Of a stretch of DNA of 37,693 nucleotides, positions 36,611 through 37,693 are shown piece after piece. The stretch comes from an uncultured Pseudomonadota bacterium. GTDB taxonomy: Bacteria; Myxococcota_A; Bradymonadia; Bradymonadales; GCA-2716585. The notes below the pieces were generated by a model that was not told where the DNA came from, searched no databases, and worked only from the letters and a program-made list of their open reading frames with translations. The position numbers and the translations under genes are program-made. How positions within the stretch are numbered: the stretch's first letter is position 1; every line of letters starts with the position of its first letter. The stretch is from contig CAKZKQ010000169.1 of the NCBI GenBank assembly GCA_937123825.1, forward strand, positions 1 through 37,693. The letters run 5' to 3'.

Positions 36611-37198
36611 GTGAATTTTAAGGGGATAGAGCGTCCGACGTTGGAGCATTTTGGGTTTGTGGAGGTGGAAGATGCGCGACACGCCGAGATCCTGGTTGAG
36701 TTTGAAGCGCGTGGTCGTGCAGCTGATGATACTGTGCTCGTGAATACTCTGAGGGGTTATGAACGGCCTATCCCCATTTTTGAAAACGAAGACATGTTCT
36801 TTGTGGAACTGACCTGGATTGGCTCTTGTGGGCATTTGATGCCGAAGGAGGGTCAGGCGCTGATGTCCATGGGCTCCGGGGTTCCGGCGCCGCTCTGGAT
36901 TTGGGGGCATTATCGCGGCATGCAGTTGGGCGACAAAACGTCCAACGTCGCGCTGACCATTCACCATGTCCATGACTACGAGAAGACCAAAGAGGCCATG
37001 CTGGCCTGCTTCCACCACAAGTTTGTGTACCGCACGTTGAAGCGAAAGCTGCTGGCCAATGAGCCCATCACCATTGAGAACGTTGCCTTATGGTCGCGCG
37101 TGGATGTGCTGTTCAAGGCCGAGTCCAATTCTTGGTTTGACTTCTCTTTTGAGACAATCGCTGGGCTTGAAGACGGTGCTCAGACGCAAGACTCATAG
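36611..37198 (+). CDS. Hypothetical protein of unknown family
   Basis: A 195-aa soluble protein, not recognised. It begins VNFKGIERPTLEHFGFVEVED and is rich in aromatic and acidic residues, with 'DMFFVELTWIGSCGHLMPKE' and 'LTIHHVHDYEKTKEAMLACF' as notable segments. No signal peptide or membrane span. The start is GTG 36611, five bases after GAGGAGG. TTG 36587 is possible but places the ribosome site inside the gene. It is divergent from the possible PD-(D/E)XK gene with ~150 bases between, so the two may share control. Several His/Cys residues could bind a metal, but no known motif is complete. Confidence 0.65.
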   Translation: MNFKGIERPTLEHFGFVEVEDARHAEILVEFEARGRAADDTVLVNTLRGYERPIPIFENEDMFFVELTWIGSCGHLMPKEGQALMSMGSGVPAPLWIWGHYRGMQLGDKTSNVALTIHHVHDYEKTKEAMLACFHHKFVYRTLKRKLLANEPITIENVALWSRVDVLFKAESNSWFDFSFETIAGLEDGAQTQDS

Positions 37199-37225
37199 GC
37201 CCCGTGGGATAGACAATGGGGCTTT
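37199..37225. terminator. Terminator candidate between convergent genes
   Basis: GCCCC-N14-GGGGC followed by TTTA. It lies one base after the stop at 37198 and abuts the stop of the minus-strand gene. Confidence 0.45.
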
Positions 37226-37693
37226 ACGACACCTGCACCGACTCGCCGACCGTCCGCACCACCGTCCGTTTCGCCTTCAAGAGCCGTTCAAGGGCCGGAG
37301 AGAGCGCAATGTCCAACGCGCTGGCCCGCTCCAGGAGGTCATCCAGGAGCGCCTTGGCGTGGCTTGGAGGCATGTCCATAAATTCGCGGTCGATCTGAGG
37401 CAGGTGGCCCACGTCCACGCCTTCTGGGAGCGTGATGGGCAGGGCCAGACGTTCTCCCGTGGTGGTCGAGCGCACTTCCAGGCCCAACCGGCCAGGCTGA
37501 TCCCCTTCTGGAGGGGTCTCAAAGAGTTCCATGGCGATGCTGCCGTCCACCAATGGAAGCTTGATGTGCTCTTTGGTGTGCTGCCATGGGGTGGGCTCCA
37601 TGGCGGGTCTTTCGACCTCAAACTCCGACACCACCGACGCCCGATCCCACCCGATGTCACAATGAAGGATGTCCCGGCCTTGCGCGTCGGTCT
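37224..37693 (-). CDS. Hypothetical protein, C-terminal part (runs off right edge)
   Basis: The frame is open from the right edge to the TAA at 37224, giving at least 156 residues. The first visible residues are TDAQGRDILHCDIGWDRASV, so the true start lies outside the window. It has a beta-rich front ('EHIKLPLVDGSIAMELFETP', 'RLGLEVRSTTTGERLALPIT') and a helical tail ('AKALLDDLLERASALDIALS', 'ALERLLKAKRTVV'). I recognise no family, signal peptide or membrane span. Convergent with the gene at 36611. Confidence 0.6.
   Translation of the reverse strand, partial: TDAQGRDILHCDIGWDRASVVSEFEVERPAMEPTPWQHTKEHIKLPLVDGSIAMELFETPPEGDQPGRLGLEVRSTTTGERLALPITLPEGVDVGHLPQIDREFMDMPPSHAKALLDDLLERASALDIALSPALERLLKAKRTVVRTVGESVQVS

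Overview
The window is high-GC DNA of deltaproteobacterial or myxobacterial character (Myxococcota/Bradymonadota-like; inferred, no marker gene settles it). Signs are many lipoproteins, an HRD-x-SPRN-type Ser/Thr kinase, thrombospondin-3 and FG-GAP surface proteins, a Sec-exported Rhs protein and a caspase-family protein. Housekeeping genes lie on the left and accessory genes on the right.

Layout. 1-862: start of a lipoprotein gene running off the left edge, and a SRPBCC-like protein. 873-1060: two copies of a REP-like repeat. 1205-6156: threonine operon thrA (aspartokinase-homoserine dehydrogenase fusion), thrB and thrC, with a large inverted REP pair between thrB and thrC. 6168-6386: infA, convergent with thrC. 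6884-7252: small four-helix membrane protein. 7446-13616: exported SpvB/TcdB/Rhs giant protein with a Lys-rich variable tip. 14005-14925: lipoprotein with two OB-like domains. 14926-15582: non-coding block of degenerate ~36-bp repeats.

15583-22384: eight tandem paralogous lipoproteins (about 240-260 aa), each with eight conserved cysteines after the lipidation site. I recognise no known family. Three pairs (A-B, E-F, G-H) overlap as ATGA, and E-F looks duplicated as G-H. 22466-24062 (minus strand): caspase-PEGA-beta-barrel gene broken by a +1 change in a G6/C6 run. 24298-25817: ECF-type sigma factor with a membrane DUF4384-like partner. 25980-27695: one continuous protein joining sigma-70 regions 2 and 4 to a complete Ser/Thr kinase. 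28019-33124: 1701-aa multi-domain surface lipoprotein.

The strongest system-level signal is a promoter-like motif, TGTAATC (or ACGTAATC) followed by exactly 16 nt and then RGTC. It occurs before lipoprotein C, before lipoprotein E, before the sigma factor and, on the minus strand, before the caspase gene. This ties the lipoprotein array, the caspase-barrel protein and the sigma/anti-sigma pair into one candidate autoregulated envelope regulon.

33470-37693: PEBP-family protein, a 160-bp MITE-like element with perfect 20-bp terminal inverted repeats just upstream of an AraC-type regulator, a probable PD-(D/E)XK-like protein, an unknown protein, and a partial gene at the right edge. I saw no rRNA, tRNA, CRISPR array or intact insertion sequence.
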